A stretch of DNA of 64,000 nucleotides, taken from assembly GCA_027579435.1 (NCBI GenBank), contig JANBPK010000725.1, forward strand, positions 248,001 to 312,000, in the 5' to 3' direction. Positions 1-11,102 of this stretch are shown in pieces. Source of the stretch: Candolleomyces eurysporus (lineage: Eukaryota > Basidiomycota > Agaricomycetes > Agaricales > Psathyrellaceae). Position 1 is the first letter of the stretch; each line of letters opens with the position of its first letter. A program made the position numbers and the translations under genes. The notes below the pieces were generated by a model that saw nothing but the letters and a program-made list of their open reading frames with translations, was not told the DNA's origin and ran no database searches.

Positions 1-779
1 GCATGGTCCCGAGCATACTGGTTTGCCTTTGCGACTACCCAAGCAGGAGTATCCGAAATTCCCTGAGTTCGGTTAAATGACATTCAGTACGCCCAATTCA
101 CCGTGGAGCTTGCAATGGGGGTGGAGACGTACGAGGTAAAGCACCTTGCGAGCAAGCACAAGAGCGTGCAAAGCTTGCATCACCTCCGGAATGTTGGTGG
201 TATAGTCCCAGAAATGGACGTAGAACAGGTCAATGTAAGTCGTCCTCAATTTCTTGAGGGAGCTTTCAACGGTGAGGTGCATCGACTTGGCGTTGTTACC
301 CGCATACAAGACCTTTTGCTGGATGGATGGGTCCTTGAGTTTGGAATTGTTCGTGAACTGCAGATCAAATGTCAATATAAACTCGAAGGATAGCTTGGTA
401 GAGCCATACCTTGGTTGCAATGAACAGCTGATCGCGGATGCCTCTGCCTTCAGCCCACTCTCCGATGAATTTTTCAGAGGATTCGTCTTGACTAGAACTT
501 GCAGTCAGCGAGATGCACACCGAGAACTTTGGGAGACACGTACTAATTGTTCGCGGTATCAATGAAGTTGCCTCCTAGGTCAAAGTAGGCGTCAAGGAGC
601 TTGAAGCTGCCCTCCTTGGTCATTGACCCCAGGCCGTATTTATGCCACTGGTCGCCAATGCTCATACCCCCGAGACAAAGTGGAGACACAAAAACACCAG
701 CCAAAGTCGAGAGTTGACGATAGACTCCCAACTTAGACTTGGGAGGTGGCTGAGGGGCGAACAACTCGAAGATCGACAT
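1..779 (-). CDS. Aryl-alcohol dehydrogenase, aldo/keto reductase family (5' part; runs off left edge)
   Basis: This is the N-terminal part of an NADPH-dependent aldo/keto reductase of the fungal aryl-alcohol dehydrogenase type, which reduces aromatic aldehydes in the cytosol. Exons on the minus strand are 544-779, 410-491, 133-357 and 1-62, joined by GT-AG introns of 52, 52 and 70 bases. The start ATG is at 779. The four catalytic residues of the family are all visible: Asp74 in NFIDTANN, Tyr79 in the following YQDE, Lys106 in FIATK, and His154 in FYVHFWD. The last exon reads [16 protein letters not shown], which matches the family. The NADPH-binding C-terminal third lies outside the window. 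Splice joins were chosen because they keep the frame and restore family motifs. Identification as aldo/keto reductase is firm; the substrate is inferred. Confidence 0.93.
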
Positions 780-875
780 CTTATCAAGTAGAAGAATCGA
801 CTAGTGTTTAGCAGGAATTCGAGTCGCGGTACGAAAGAGTGGGCGATGTTATGCAGACAGGTTCAACTCGTAGGG

Positions 876-883
876 CTTTTATA
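876..883 (-). promoter_or_regulatory. TATA box of the aryl-alcohol dehydrogenase gene
   Basis: On the minus strand this reads TATAAAAG, about 97 bases upstream of the ATG at 779. It is the only clear TATA element in the 591-base gap between this gene and the 3' end of the glucosyltransferase gene. The rest of that gap (780-1370) shows nothing else I can support. Confidence 0.55.
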
Positions 884-1370
884 GCCTACAGGCCTTGGGC
901 ATGAAGCGGGTTTTTCTTTCATGTAACCTCACACAGACGTCTTCCCTTGACCTTCGGTGGAGTAATTCTGCCGCCTATTTATCAGCTTTTCTCGATTTCG
1001 AGTCTATTTCACCTTCATTTGAACGCTGCCGGCTCTACGCGTCAGTGCGGCTTTAACCCGTGACGGACCTCGCGCCCAAACAAGCGAGAGTTTGGTACTA
1101 AAAGCTGAAGCGTCTGACGAAGCACAAAAAAAAAACCGAAGACTCAATTGTCAGCCGGACTGGCCAGTGGGCGTTCTTTCGACGCAGGCTGGTGGCCTGG
1201 TGATAAGAAGATCTGCTTGTCGACCATCAATAGGAGCAAGCCTTTCCCCATTTGGCTATGTGCGCATCAGTCAACGTCGGGACTAACAAGAATCAAGATT
1301 TGCAATTTGGAATGCTATTCTCAAAGGTACGTTAGAACAAACCAAGCTAGCGTATGCGAAGAAACCAGAT

Positions 1371-4300
1371 TCAAAGCTCATCTCTCGGCCTTTCCCCATC
1401 GCTCTTCTCTGAGCCGGCACCCGACTCTCCTTGAGTAGGCTCGCCATCGGCACTCTTCTTATCAGACGGACCGCCAGCCAGTACGTTGGTGTCGGCGGTG
1501 GACAAACCAGAGTGAATCTTGCCTTGCTCCGCGAGTCTTCGGGTGAGGTTGGCAATTTCCGTATCGTATACTTCCCATTCTGGAATTTGCCTGGCCCTGG
1601 ACAGCTTGGGCTCTTTCTGCTCGGCAATTATGATCGTCAGTTTAGGAAGCAGTCAAGTGGGGGGGATAATGTTTACCGTGAGAGGGTTCTGGCACAGATC
1701 GATAGTCTTTGCCCTATCCAGACGATCTTTGCTGCCTGCAGGGTACGTGAGTTACATGGAAAGTGAGTAGCGAAGAGGCAAACGTACACCATGTTTCGCA
1801 CTGTCAACGCGTCAGCAGTAGCAAGGTCAATAACTGATGCCGAAACGATTGTATTATTGCGTAGACTTACCCAGAGCCAGTCCTCGTGGAGGGAGTGCTG
1901 AGAAATAAATCAATACACGCCATGATAAGATTACGTATGTTCAACTCACGATGGGGACCTGGTTTTGTAAGTTGTTCGGGAGATCTGGGAGGTTTCTGGG
2001 TTAATGAAGGTGCCGCACTGGCAGTGAGGGACGCTCACCTTGATCGAGGTTCGCCAGCGAGTTAGGATCCGCCGAGAGGGCTTGGTATTGTTGACGAAGG
2101 ATATCCTGCAACAGGAATCAGTCAGTGACTCCTAGCTAAATTGCCTTGTGACCTACTCCTGCAGCCATCTAAGGGTTTGATACGGGAGAATCAGCACTGT
2201 CCACCAGGAGGGGAAGCATTACTAACCTGTCGGAACTTGACGAGGTCAATGACATAAAGTGCACTGAAAGTTGTGTCAATAGATATTCGGATTTACCGAG
2301 CGGGAGAACGCTACCTGATATGATATGGTTTTCCCTCCAAGAAATTCTTCCAGTATCCTGTCTTCCAGAATCTAAAGCCTTCCATCTCGTGATTATCGTC
2401 ACCCATGGGGGTATAGCCGTAAGGTGCCCCGTGGAGATCCAGGTCTACGAGCTCCTTCAAGTCGGCTCGGACAATTTGATCTGCATCGACGAAAATGACT
2501 TTCTTGAGATCCATAGGGAAGAGGACATCCAAGAACAGAATCTTATACGCCCAGATGATACGCTGCTTCTCGGTTTGCGCGCGCAGCCATGAAGGCCACC
2601 TGTACGTGACCAGTTCATAGTCGAATCCGTATTCGGCGGCCATGTGCGGAATAAATTCCTGCGGTACTTATTAATGTCGTTCGCGCCAACGGAAAGCGAG
2701 CTAAACTCACGAGGAAAGATGGAGATAGGAAATTTTCGATGAACCAGAACTTGACGGTGTGCTTGGTATTTCGGAGGACACTGAGGATCATGATCGAGGC
2801 GAAGCGCTACGTGCCTTGGTTAGTCTACTATAACGACCTTAATCTATTAGATAAGTCACCTCATAAAGCAAGCCGGAAGCCACTGTGAATATATTGATGT
2901 CCGCCTGCTTCTTCACGGGAACAACGCCAGACTCAGTGGTTTTCTTCCCCTTGAAAATACCAGAAATCCTGGGGGAAAATGTTAGCCTCAACATAAAGTC
3001 TACCTGCAGCGGGAAACGACATACTTGGAAGTGATATTGTCCAACACCCCTCCATTGTCCGCTGACTGGGCAAGAACATCTTCACGTTCCATGCCTGACT
3101 TTCGTTTCAAGCGGGGGTACAACGTAACGCCTTCAAAGCTCGTCAACGCAACCTCAACGCCAGTCTCTTCAACGCCTGGGCTGTCCCACCCTTGACCACC
3201 AACGCTGACCATGTCAAAGATCTTACGGCCACGACCTTCCCGAATCTCCAATCCAAACACCCCTGGCGCCACTCGGAACTGGAAGTACCCCAAGTTAGCT
3301 ACGACCAAGGTATCTTGAATGGGAACCGTTGCTCCCTCTGGGGTGGGAGTGGTCAACTGCAGTTGGACACCGCGAGGAGGGGCTTGCGTCGACGCATCCC
3401 GAGCATGTCCGTCGAGAATGAGGGCATCAAGCGAAAAGATTGCCGTTACAGAGTTATCTTGAGCAAGGAGCTGTCCGAGCTGGATGTTGTCGAGATCGTA
3501 AAGCGATTCGCGTGGACGAACGAGCCACGAGGAAGGAACGTCCATCGCCAACGTGTAGATAGGGTCTACGGGGAGACCTTTGAACACGATTTCGGAGGGT
3601 ATTTCTTGTCTGGAATGAGGGTCAGCCTAATGTACAGCGCGCTGAGAAAAGAGGTCATACCCGTCGACATCATATGAGAGGCTGGTAAGGAGGTTGTATC
3701 GGTAGAACCTCTTCAGAGGAAGCTAAAGGAGCATTAAACATCACAATTCGTAGAGGAACGTCAGGGTACTCACATCAGTATAGGGTCCAGGATTCAAATA
3801 CACCTTAATGTACATGTCTGGGATGTTCGACAACCACTTCAAGAGGCTCGACCATTTCTGACCAGATTCACTCAAAGGGTCGACAATGACAGCAACATGA
3901 TACAACGCGGTCGTGTTGTCACCGTATTCGAAAGAGCTAGCACAGAGCATTAGCTGAAATCAGATAGTCGCAGTGTGTGGGGTACATTACCTGTACTCAG
4001 AGTCTAGGAGGTTGTAGTTCCGGTGACGAGGCTTGGCTCCCGAGTCGAACAGACCGCTCTCGCTGGGGTCGGGCTGCTGGATCTTAGCGATGATCGAGGA
4101 AGCGAGAGAGGCAAGTTCGGCAAATTGAAGCCTGTAGAGAAGAGATATAAGCATCGAGGCCGTTGACCTGCCAAACCAAGACTCACTTGTCCTCGATAAG
4201 CTCAGGGACAACGTCCTTCAAAGCAGCGATGACAGGTTCAGTGCGCTTGCGAAGCTCGAACCCACCCAGAGCCTCAAAGTCTCCGGCCTTGAAGGTGCCA

Positions 4301-7300
4301 GGGGTGATGGGAGAAACAATCTGTTGATACGGACGTCAGTCAAATGAACTTCTGACAGTTTTCGTTAAAGGGTAGGTATCACTTACACGACCGTTGACGA
4401 TGACAGCCAGCTGGCCTGGCTCAATCTTCAGCTGCTTCAAGAACAACCTTGCAGATACAATGTAATCCGCATAGTCCTTCTCATTGAACTCAAGACCCGC
4501 CGTCACATGCTCCAGCGCTGCCTTCTGGGACAGAGGCGCTTGATCACCGTTGTCGTCCGTAGCGGTTGCGAAGATGCCCAACGCCGATTTCAAAACGCCG
4601 ACCGCACCCTTGGAGGACCAGTTCTGGAGGATCCCTTGCTTCACCAAGAACGAAAGGAGGGTTGAGGGAGACTCGGGCCCGAACTTCTCGATAAACTTAG
4701 GGTTGGCGATGAACGACACGCGAGCTTCTGAGGTCTCGGTCTAGTTCGTATTTGATCAGACATGAAACTCCACAGGTGGGACGGAGAGCCTGGAATACTC
4801 ACCAACGAATCCAAAGCTTCGCTCACAAGGCTCAACCCGGCCTCAGAGTCGAAATCTCCGACAACATAGATAGACAGAGGGACGGCTTCGGCATCTGTTT
4901 TGGCCCAGTCAATATTCCGAAGGGAACGTAGCAGTACTGGTACTATACTCACTTGTGTAGAGGTACGACCCAGTTTGGAGTTTCAAGTTTGCGTTGGACA
5001 AAGCTTCAGGAACGTTTGCAATCTGGAGGTCCGCAGGTGTCTTGGGGAAGATGTAGACACTGCGCCTCTTGCCCGTCGTCGGGAGATCGTAGAAGTGGTC
5101 CCCAAGGTCAGCCATCTGAGCGTCGGTGATGATGCCATTGTAAATCTAGTTATCCAGGCTGTTCAGTGCTAGTTCGATGATAAGATGATAATACCAAACG
5201 TACGCTCTCTTGGTAGTACTGCTGGAAGGTTCCAAAGTCACTTTGCAGACTCCTCAAAAATTGCTGTGAAATATGTTAAATTCATGAATCGGAAGGGCGG
5301 ACAAACTATACTTACCGAATCGAAGACGGAAGGCTTGCCGTTGAAGAAGGCATGTCCAGTCCGAGACTGAGAAAGGGTCGTTCCCAAGCGCTCATGGTAC
5401 GCAGCCAATTTCTCCACCGGCGCACCAGCGGGTGCCTCACCCTTCAGTACCGCGTAGAAAGTCACCTTGGGGGTATCGGGGTTTTCACTCAGTTCCACTT
5501 CCATCAGCTGATTGTAAGCGTCTTCGATTGATGGCCAGTGGACGCTTTCGCCCCGAACTGCCATGGGCCCTTCTGTAGGAGAAACCTGGGGAGGGGCTTC
5601 GTAAAGAGCTTCATGGAAATCATTGGAAGGTGAATTTACCTTGGTCAGGAACTCCAAAGTTTTCTTTCGTCCAAACACATCGATGAGGTGGTAGAACAGT
5701 CTTGCCATCTTGATTCCTAAGAATGGTGCATTGAGTACTCAGGAGATGCATCGAACATGCTACCCTACCATTTTCTGTTTCGGCAATCGGAACAACACCG
5801 AAGCGGAACGGAAGGCGCCTTTCGAGGATATTCGACATTGGTCCGGTAATGAAGTTCAAGCTCGCAGTTTGAGAGAGATCCAGGGCCAAGACAACGTTGA
5901 ACAGGTTAGCCTTGACACTTGGGAATTGGCCGGGGAAGGTTGGACGAAGAAGCTAGATAACCAATGAGCATGTATTCTTAGAGCAGAGAAGGAGGCACTA
6001 ACCGTGTACAGGGAATTGCTGAAATGCGCATATCTAAAAGGACGGATGTCAGCTCGACAATAGGTCGATGTGTTCTGAGCGTGGTCTTACCGTTGATCCT
6101 TATGCACGTCATTCCAATACACAATGAGGCCTCCACCCTCTTGACGGTCGCTTGCATCAAACAAACCATCCAAGACGCTGCCGCCCCTCTGAGCTGCGGT
6201 AATGTTGGAATGAGTCAATACTTCGATGGCCTGTGCTCTTGATAGTCCCAAAGACGCCAACGAACGCATGATTGCGCGTTCCTTCTTGATCTGGCGGAGG
6301 AGCCCCAGTGGCTCCGTCTCCTTTCCATCTAGCATACCGCCGTTGATCCACATCACGTTCATGCCAGGTTGTACTTTGAGTCCATTTTCATGGAGCTCCT
6401 TCGTTATGCTCTCGTTGGCAACGACACGTCGGGGAATGGAGGTGGCATACTTGGGGAAGTTCTGGGACAGGGCGATAAAGGTCTCCAATGGATCTTCGGA
6501 ATCGGCGATGAGCTGAACTGCCTGTGGGCCGAGTTCCAGAAATTCTTCCTTGGTCAGACCCTTGGCGTCGGACGCAGTCGTATTCTCGGGATATGCTTCG
6601 ATGAGCTGCATGATGGGGTCAACCGCTACTGTGTCTTCTGAGGCAGCCGTATCCTTCTGTTGCACTTTGCCTGGTTCTAGAGTTAGTGGACATTCGGGAC
6701 AATTGCGGCGAACCAATTCTTACCAGCTGACTTGGACAGTCTGTCGTCGAGAGCGAGGTAGTCCATCTTCTTCAAATCTAGGCCAACTCCGAAGCCGGAT
6801 AGAGTGCTGCCTTGACCTGCACGACCAGTTGGAGGGAGGTGCCGAAGGACGTATTCCACGTGTGGGTTTGGTTTGTTAGATAACTTGTACAGGTATTCGT
6901 GTAATTCCCGGAAATTTGGAGATGTAAGTGAGGCATAGAGAATGGCGGTCCGCTTTGGTCTTTCCACGAGTAACTCAGATGAAGGGTGAATATGGTCGAA
7001 TGTGAGCGTCTTAGGTCTAGGATACGAGCTATGTGGCTGGTTAGCAGCTACCGGAGATGAAGACATCGTCACTACATACCCATGTGTTTCAGAGGAGTCC
7101 AGAGTTTCGACGCCAGCAAGGCTAGCGAGTTTCTCGACGTCACAGACAACGTCTCCGTACCAGTCCACCCAGGAACCGCATTTCCGACCCTCCGAGGCGC
7201 TATGATGAGTTTCATAGTAGGTGTAGAAAGCTTCAATTTTGGGCGTTGCTGCGTGCATTGCTAGGTTCATCTCTACGCTCTCCAAAGAGCCTGGTTGTTC

Positions 7301-7617
7301 GAGAAGCTTGTTGGACTTGGCGATTTCGACCGTCGCTTGGTGCAGCCCTTCAGGACTCACGTTCACTGAAGGCAACACCTCACGATTCGTGAGCAAGTCC
7401 AACAATGGGTAGAAGGATTCAGCATCCTCTAAAGCAAATGTTTCTCTGTATACCGGTCAGTATCACTACCAAAGCTCAACGTCCATGCTTATTCCACTCA
7501 CAAAAGTTCGACTAGTGAACTTGGTGCAGGCCAGGACGACTTGAGCGACACTTGGACTGGAGGACTTGCTGCATTGGCAGCAATAGCTGCTAAGAGCAGG
7601 TGAAGAAAGCGCTTCAT
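1371..7617 (-). CDS. UDP-glucose:glycoprotein glucosyltransferase (UGGT), 27 exons
   Basis: UGGT is the ER-lumen folding sensor that adds glucose back to N-glycans of misfolded glycoproteins for calnexin-type chaperones. Minus-strand exons: 7502-7617, 7080-7445, 6724-7028, 6091-6676, 6003-6033, 5769-5952, 5316-5716, 5204-5263, 4953-5145, 4803-4894, 4387-4740, 4187-4320, 3991-4131, 3774-3936, 3661-3722, 3025-3609, 2860-2968, 2711-2806, 2315-2658, 2227-2263, 2157-2168, 2039-2105, 1950-1984, 1871-1897, 1788-1800, 1677-1735, 1371-1616. They sum to 4818 bases, exactly 1605 codons plus stop, within the usual family size. The protein opens with a signal peptide ([16 protein letters not shown]). It has the long thioredoxin-like sensor region, then a GT24 catalytic domain from about residue 1295. 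The DxD motif VDADQ is at about 1384-1386 and WLWCETWC lies downstream. The protein ends in the ER-retrieval signal RDEL. Two internal exons are only 12 and 13 bases long. Confidence 0.96.
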
Positions 7618-7737
7618 TCCGTACTCTGGAGCTATTCAGGAGGAGAACATGAAGTCAATATTGTAAGGAACCAGGCGCCAAGCAACGACACGTCGCATGC
7701 ACGTATCTCGAGAACTTGATCAAAAGTGATGGGAAAG

Positions 7738-7746
7738 CTATTTATA
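7738..7746 (-). promoter_or_regulatory. Possible TATA-like element of UGGT
   Basis: The minus strand reads TATAAATAG about 121 bases upstream of the UGGT ATG at 7617. It lies within an 8-bp-armed near-palindrome, so the call is tentative. The remainder of 7618-8075, between UGGT and the CsbD-like gene, shows no other feature I can support. Confidence 0.3.
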
Positions 7747-8075
7747 GCAACTAGCTGCACAACCGAGCTCAGGCTGTTCTCCTCGTCAATTTCAGTTTGT
7801 AGAATCGATCCAAACATACGAATTCGTCAACAGGACGCGGTACACTTTCCGAGACTGGGGCGGGGTCGCTGTCGCTGATCGACACAAATTTCGCAAACGC
7901 TCAACTTGGTACTTAGCCTTAAGCTTAAATATTAAATCGCCGACACTGATCCAGGAGCCAGAAATACAATCACGGATAAAAATACAAATGCATGTATTGT
8001 TGCGGGGAAAAGTATTGATGATTATTAGAGTACATTCGAATCGTTACAGGTCATGGCGCAGAGCTGTCCCGACGC

Positions 8076-8490
8076 TTAGACGTTGCGGTTGAGTTCTTGC
8101 TGGGCTTCGCCCTTATCATGGCGAGCGTTTCCTAAATGCAACAATCAGCCGCTGGTGGACGAAAAGTGAAAAGAAAAACGCACCTTCTGCCTGCTGAGAC
8201 TTGTCGCCAGTGACAGCGCCAACAACGGCGTCCTTCTTGCCCGTCACACGGTCGACGGTACCCTCTGCGTATCCTTGCACCTGGGCGGCCTTGTACTCAG
8301 CCTCGCCCTGAGCGTGTTCCTCCTTTCCGGATTGTTGCCAGCTGGTGGCTCCGGTCAAGTTGCCGATGGCTTCGACGACGTTGCCCTTGGTCGAGTGGAA
8401 TTGACCGCTGGTCTTGCTAAAGACGAGACGACTTAAGCGAGGCTTCTAGCGATGAATAAGAAATCGGACACACCTGGGCTCGCTGGACAT
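8076..8490 (-). CDS. CsbD-like small hydrophilic stress protein, copy 1
   Basis: This encodes a 101-residue hydrophilic protein of the CsbD-like family. In fungi the family is often annotated as mismatched base-pair/cruciform DNA recognition protein. Exons on the minus strand are 8474-8490, 8184-8416 and 8076-8131, with GT-AG introns. The protein starts [17 protein letters not shown] and carries the family pattern GNLTGATSW, then [20 protein letters not shown], then [12 protein letters not shown]. It ends [11 protein letters not shown]. The second and third exons (233 and 56 bases) have exactly the lengths found in the divergent paralogue at 9081, so the two arose by inverted duplication. In bacteria CsbD is a general-stress protein; a role here is inferred. 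Confidence 0.9.
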
Positions 8491-8580
8491 GGTGAATAAA
8501 GTAGTAGTGGTGGATTGTAGTTGTGGAAGGGGTGTTGGTTGTGATGATTTCTGGGTCTTTCAGGTCTTCATCCTGACGGT

Positions 8581-8587
8581 TTATATA
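8581..8587 (-). promoter_or_regulatory. TATA box of CsbD-like copy 1
   Basis: The minus strand reads a TATATAA element about 91 bases upstream of the ATG at 8490. It faces away from the TATA of the divergent paralogue. Confidence 0.5.
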
Positions 8588-8849
8588 TCCTCGATGAGCC
8601 GGCAGTGCCATCACGATTCAGCCTGGTCGGGGAATCGCGATCACAAGTTCGGGCGGATCGTAACTTCGGCATTCCCTCAACAAGGCTAACGATGACGAGA
8701 ATCGTTGTTGCACGGTTTCAGGAAAGTTCGAAAGTGGCGTCTAGGAATGGAGCAGGCACGTCATGATCGTCATTAGTTCATTAGTAGGCCCCACTACGCG
8801 TTGTTTGTCCGTGTGTCACTCTGACGACATTGACCTCACTCCGAAGAAG

Positions 8850-8857
8850 TGACGTCA
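8850..8857. promoter_or_regulatory. CRE/ATF palindrome TGACGTCA in shared bidirectional promoter
   Basis: A perfect 8-bp TGACGTCA palindrome lies in the 590-base intergenic region between the two divergent CsbD-like genes. This is the known binding site of bZIP factors of the CREB/ATF (fungal Atf1) group, which act in stress responses. Related TGACG half-sites lie nearby. Regulation of both genes by this site is inferred from position only. Confidence 0.5.
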
Positions 8858-8865
8858 CGGGTCAG

Positions 8866-8880
8866 AGATGCAGTGCATCT
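8866..8880. promoter_or_regulatory. Perfect 7-bp inverted repeat in shared promoter
   Basis: The sequence AGATGCA-G-TGCATCT forms a perfect inverted repeat with a one-base centre, nine bases after the TGACGTCA site. It could be a second dimeric factor site; no factor is identified. Confidence 0.35.
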
Positions 8881-8973
8881 GAGCGTCATGGATCAGAGTT
8901 TTTTGGAAATGCATCGAAGTTTCAAGCTTCAAGTCACAATCAGCGAAGAATGGAAATGAGGGCCAAGGCGAGA

Positions 8974-8980
8974 TATAAAG
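8974..8980 (+). promoter_or_regulatory. TATA box of CsbD-like copy 2
   Basis: A TATAAAG element on the plus strand sits about 100 bases upstream of the ATG at 9081, at a spacing like that of the divergent paralogue. Confidence 0.5.
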
Positions 8981-9080
8981 CTCGGTAGAACACCGACTGA
9001 GAGATCAACAAACAAACACCCAACGAACAATCACTCACACCAAGTCAACTTCACTTCATTTACTTTAACATCAACTCGAA

Positions 9081-9528
9081 ATGTCCGGTTCTGCTTCAAA
9101 CACCTTTAACGGCGAGCCTTCGTAAGTTTCATAATAAATTTTGTAAATTTAGGGATACTAATGAGTAAAAAATAACAGCAAGGTCAACGGCCAATTCCAC
9201 TCTGTAAAGGGTACCGTAGTCGAGGCGATTGGCAACGCCACGGGAGCCACATCATGGGTCGACTCGGGCAAGCAAGAGCACGCTGCCGGCGAAACAGAAT
9301 ACAACGCCGCTCAAGCCAAGGCTTGGGCCGAAGGAGCAGCTGACCGTTTGGAAGGCAAGAAGGATACCATCGTTGGTGCCATTACCGGTGACCGTGCTCA
9401 GGAGGCCAAAGGTACGGTCCCTTCGCTTTCGGCCTGATTTCTCCCCGGGACTTACTTGAATTGGAAACACAGGAAACCTTCAACACGACAAGGGCGAAGC
9501 CCAGCAGGAATTGAACAAGTTCTCGTAA
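9081..9528 (+). CDS. CsbD-like small hydrophilic stress protein, copy 2
   Basis: This is the divergent paralogue of the gene at 8076-8490, encoding 109 residues. Exons are 9081-9121, 9179-9411 and 9473-9528, with GT-AG introns. The protein starts MSGSASNTFNGEPSKVNGQF, then carries GNATGATSW, EYNAAQAKAWAEGAADRLEG and KKDTIVGAITGD, and ends QQELNKFS. Exons 2 and 3 are exactly 233 and 56 bases, as in copy 1; only the first exon differs (41 versus 17 bases). The N-terminal extension may change localisation or partners; that is speculative. Confidence 0.9.
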
Positions 9529-9983
9529 ATCCTGAGCTATACCTTTATCCCAATGATATCCGGAATGTAAATTAGATTTATCGCATTGAATTCTTACGGC
9601 AAATTTCCAGTCCTTAAATTACTAGTATGTTTGAGCCGAGACAAGTGTCTTGCAAACTAATGGGATGCGTTTCTCGGTTCCAACCCATTTATTCAAGACT
9701 TCCGTGCACTGCGAGAGAGCACCCTGAATGTTGTCGGTGAGGAGAAAGAATCGTCTTCACCAGGGCTCGCATGGGGAGAAACTTCTTGAACCAGAATTGA
9801 CGCCCAAGATACGATCTCAATTGAAGGTCCGGTTTGTAAGGTACTCTTACAGATTTCATTTATCAGTCGCGCGTGCCTGACTTGTAAACCCGACTGCTTT
9901 CGTGTGAATGCGAGAAATCTCAACTTTCTGATCATCATATGGTACGCCACTGGCACTTTCTTCTTGGATCCAAGCATGAGAGG
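9529..9983. other. Intergenic region; left end of duplication unit A
   Basis: No gene is visible. From about 9840 the sequence resembles 15525-15690 and 21170-21330, for example the shared CTTGGATCCAAGCA box. These are the 5' flanks of the second and third coiled-coil genes. The final nine bases are the left target duplication of the Mutator-like element. Confidence 0.5.
9975..9983. repeat. Left 9-bp target-site duplication of the MULE
   Basis: CATGAGAGG directly abuts the left inverted repeat and is repeated exactly at 11094-11102. Confidence 0.85.
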
Positions 9984-11093
9984 GGATAAATCTGTTGAAG
10001 AACCCCCCTTTCCCTGATAACCCAGGGTTTCTGCAACGAAGCCGTTCTCAAGCCAAATACTGTGTTTGCTGGTGTTTGTGACACCGGCCGGACTGCTGTC
10101 CGGAGAGCGCCCTCTTGGTCACTTGGCACAGTGCCTTCACCAGGGTGCTCAGCGATTCTCGCCGCTCACCGGAGCGCAATATTGGATCTATTTGTATAAG
10201 CTCTGCTAGTAAAGAGATTGCTCATGGTCTGTTTTGTGCAAGCAGGTTGAATGAGCAGACTTGGTAACACTAACTGCCAGTGGATCGAAAGAACTTCTGT
10301 TTCGACCCTCGACGTCCTAAGTCGTGGAGGAAGAAACAATGCATTTATGGGATCAGGGATCGATTCAGCTGGCTAATGGAATGGTAGAGATTGCTGGAGG
10401 AAGATAGCACACAATAAGCTACCGGCCTTGGGCCAGGAGGCTCCGAGTCTGGTATAATTTTCTGACATGGTCAGAATAAATAAAATACATAGAGTAGGAT
10501 TTGGGAAGGCAGAAAAAGATTTAGAGCTCTTTGTAATAGATGGAAAAAGAAATATGAAACCAGGAAAGAAAGAGAGGGGAGACCTATGCTGTGGAGCGAG
10601 TGCAAGCGCCGTGCATTTGTGATCTGTGGGTTCACCGCGTTCTGTTGCTCCTTGATTGTCCACCCTCCATTGACCTGGTGTAAACGATTTATTTAGACTG
10701 CGATAAAATAGAATACTTATGCCTCCTTTTGTGCCAATGAGTTGCAATGGGCAGAGGACTTGGGACGGCAAACTCAAAAAAGTTCTTTCATAGCTCACCA
10801 CCAGGTGCCCCCTTCTTCATCCAACAAGTAAAAAAAAAANNGTTTATTTGTGCGTTGTAAATGTCTTGCATAGCTGTATGTATGTACATTACCATAGAGA
10901 ATCCCAATCTTTTCGTTGCACAAGACTCAAGCCCCTCAGTCAGAAAGCGCCGGCCCCGTCAAGTTTCCGGTCAAGAATGATCCCATCACAGCCCTCCGGC
11001 GATGCGAACCCTCGGAGACCCAGGTTNGCCCGTTACGCTGTTGAGAAACCCCTGGGTTATCAGGGAAAGGGGGGTTCTTCAACAGATTTATCC
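9984..11093. mobile_element. Non-autonomous Mutator-like DNA transposon (MULE), 1110 bp
   Basis: The ends are long terminal inverted repeats of about 50 bp. The left end begins GGATAAATCTGTTGAAGAAC and the right end is its complement, with few differences. The element is flanked by a perfect 9-bp direct repeat, CATGAGAGG, at 9975-9983 and 11094-11102. A 9-bp target duplication with long inverted repeats is the hallmark of Mutator-like elements. Units B and C of the surrounding segmental duplication carry the homologous empty site near 15675 and 21305. The inside has no credible transposase; ORFs such as 10373-10801 look like noise. Ns at 10840-10841 and 11027 mark uncertain bases. Confidence 0.85.
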
Positions 11094-11102
11094 CATGAGA
11101 GG
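11094..11102. repeat. Right 9-bp target-site duplication of the MULE
   Basis: This is the exact copy of CATGAGAGG found at 9975-9983, directly after the right inverted repeat. Confidence 0.85.

Noticed and set aside
3000..3587. 195-codon frame as a separate gene inside UGGT
   Set aside because: It is one large exon (3025-3609) of the glucosyltransferase, flanked by splice sites in phase.
10373..10801. 142-codon frame inside the MULE
   Set aside because: No transposase motif, no ATG-supported domain, and biased composition.
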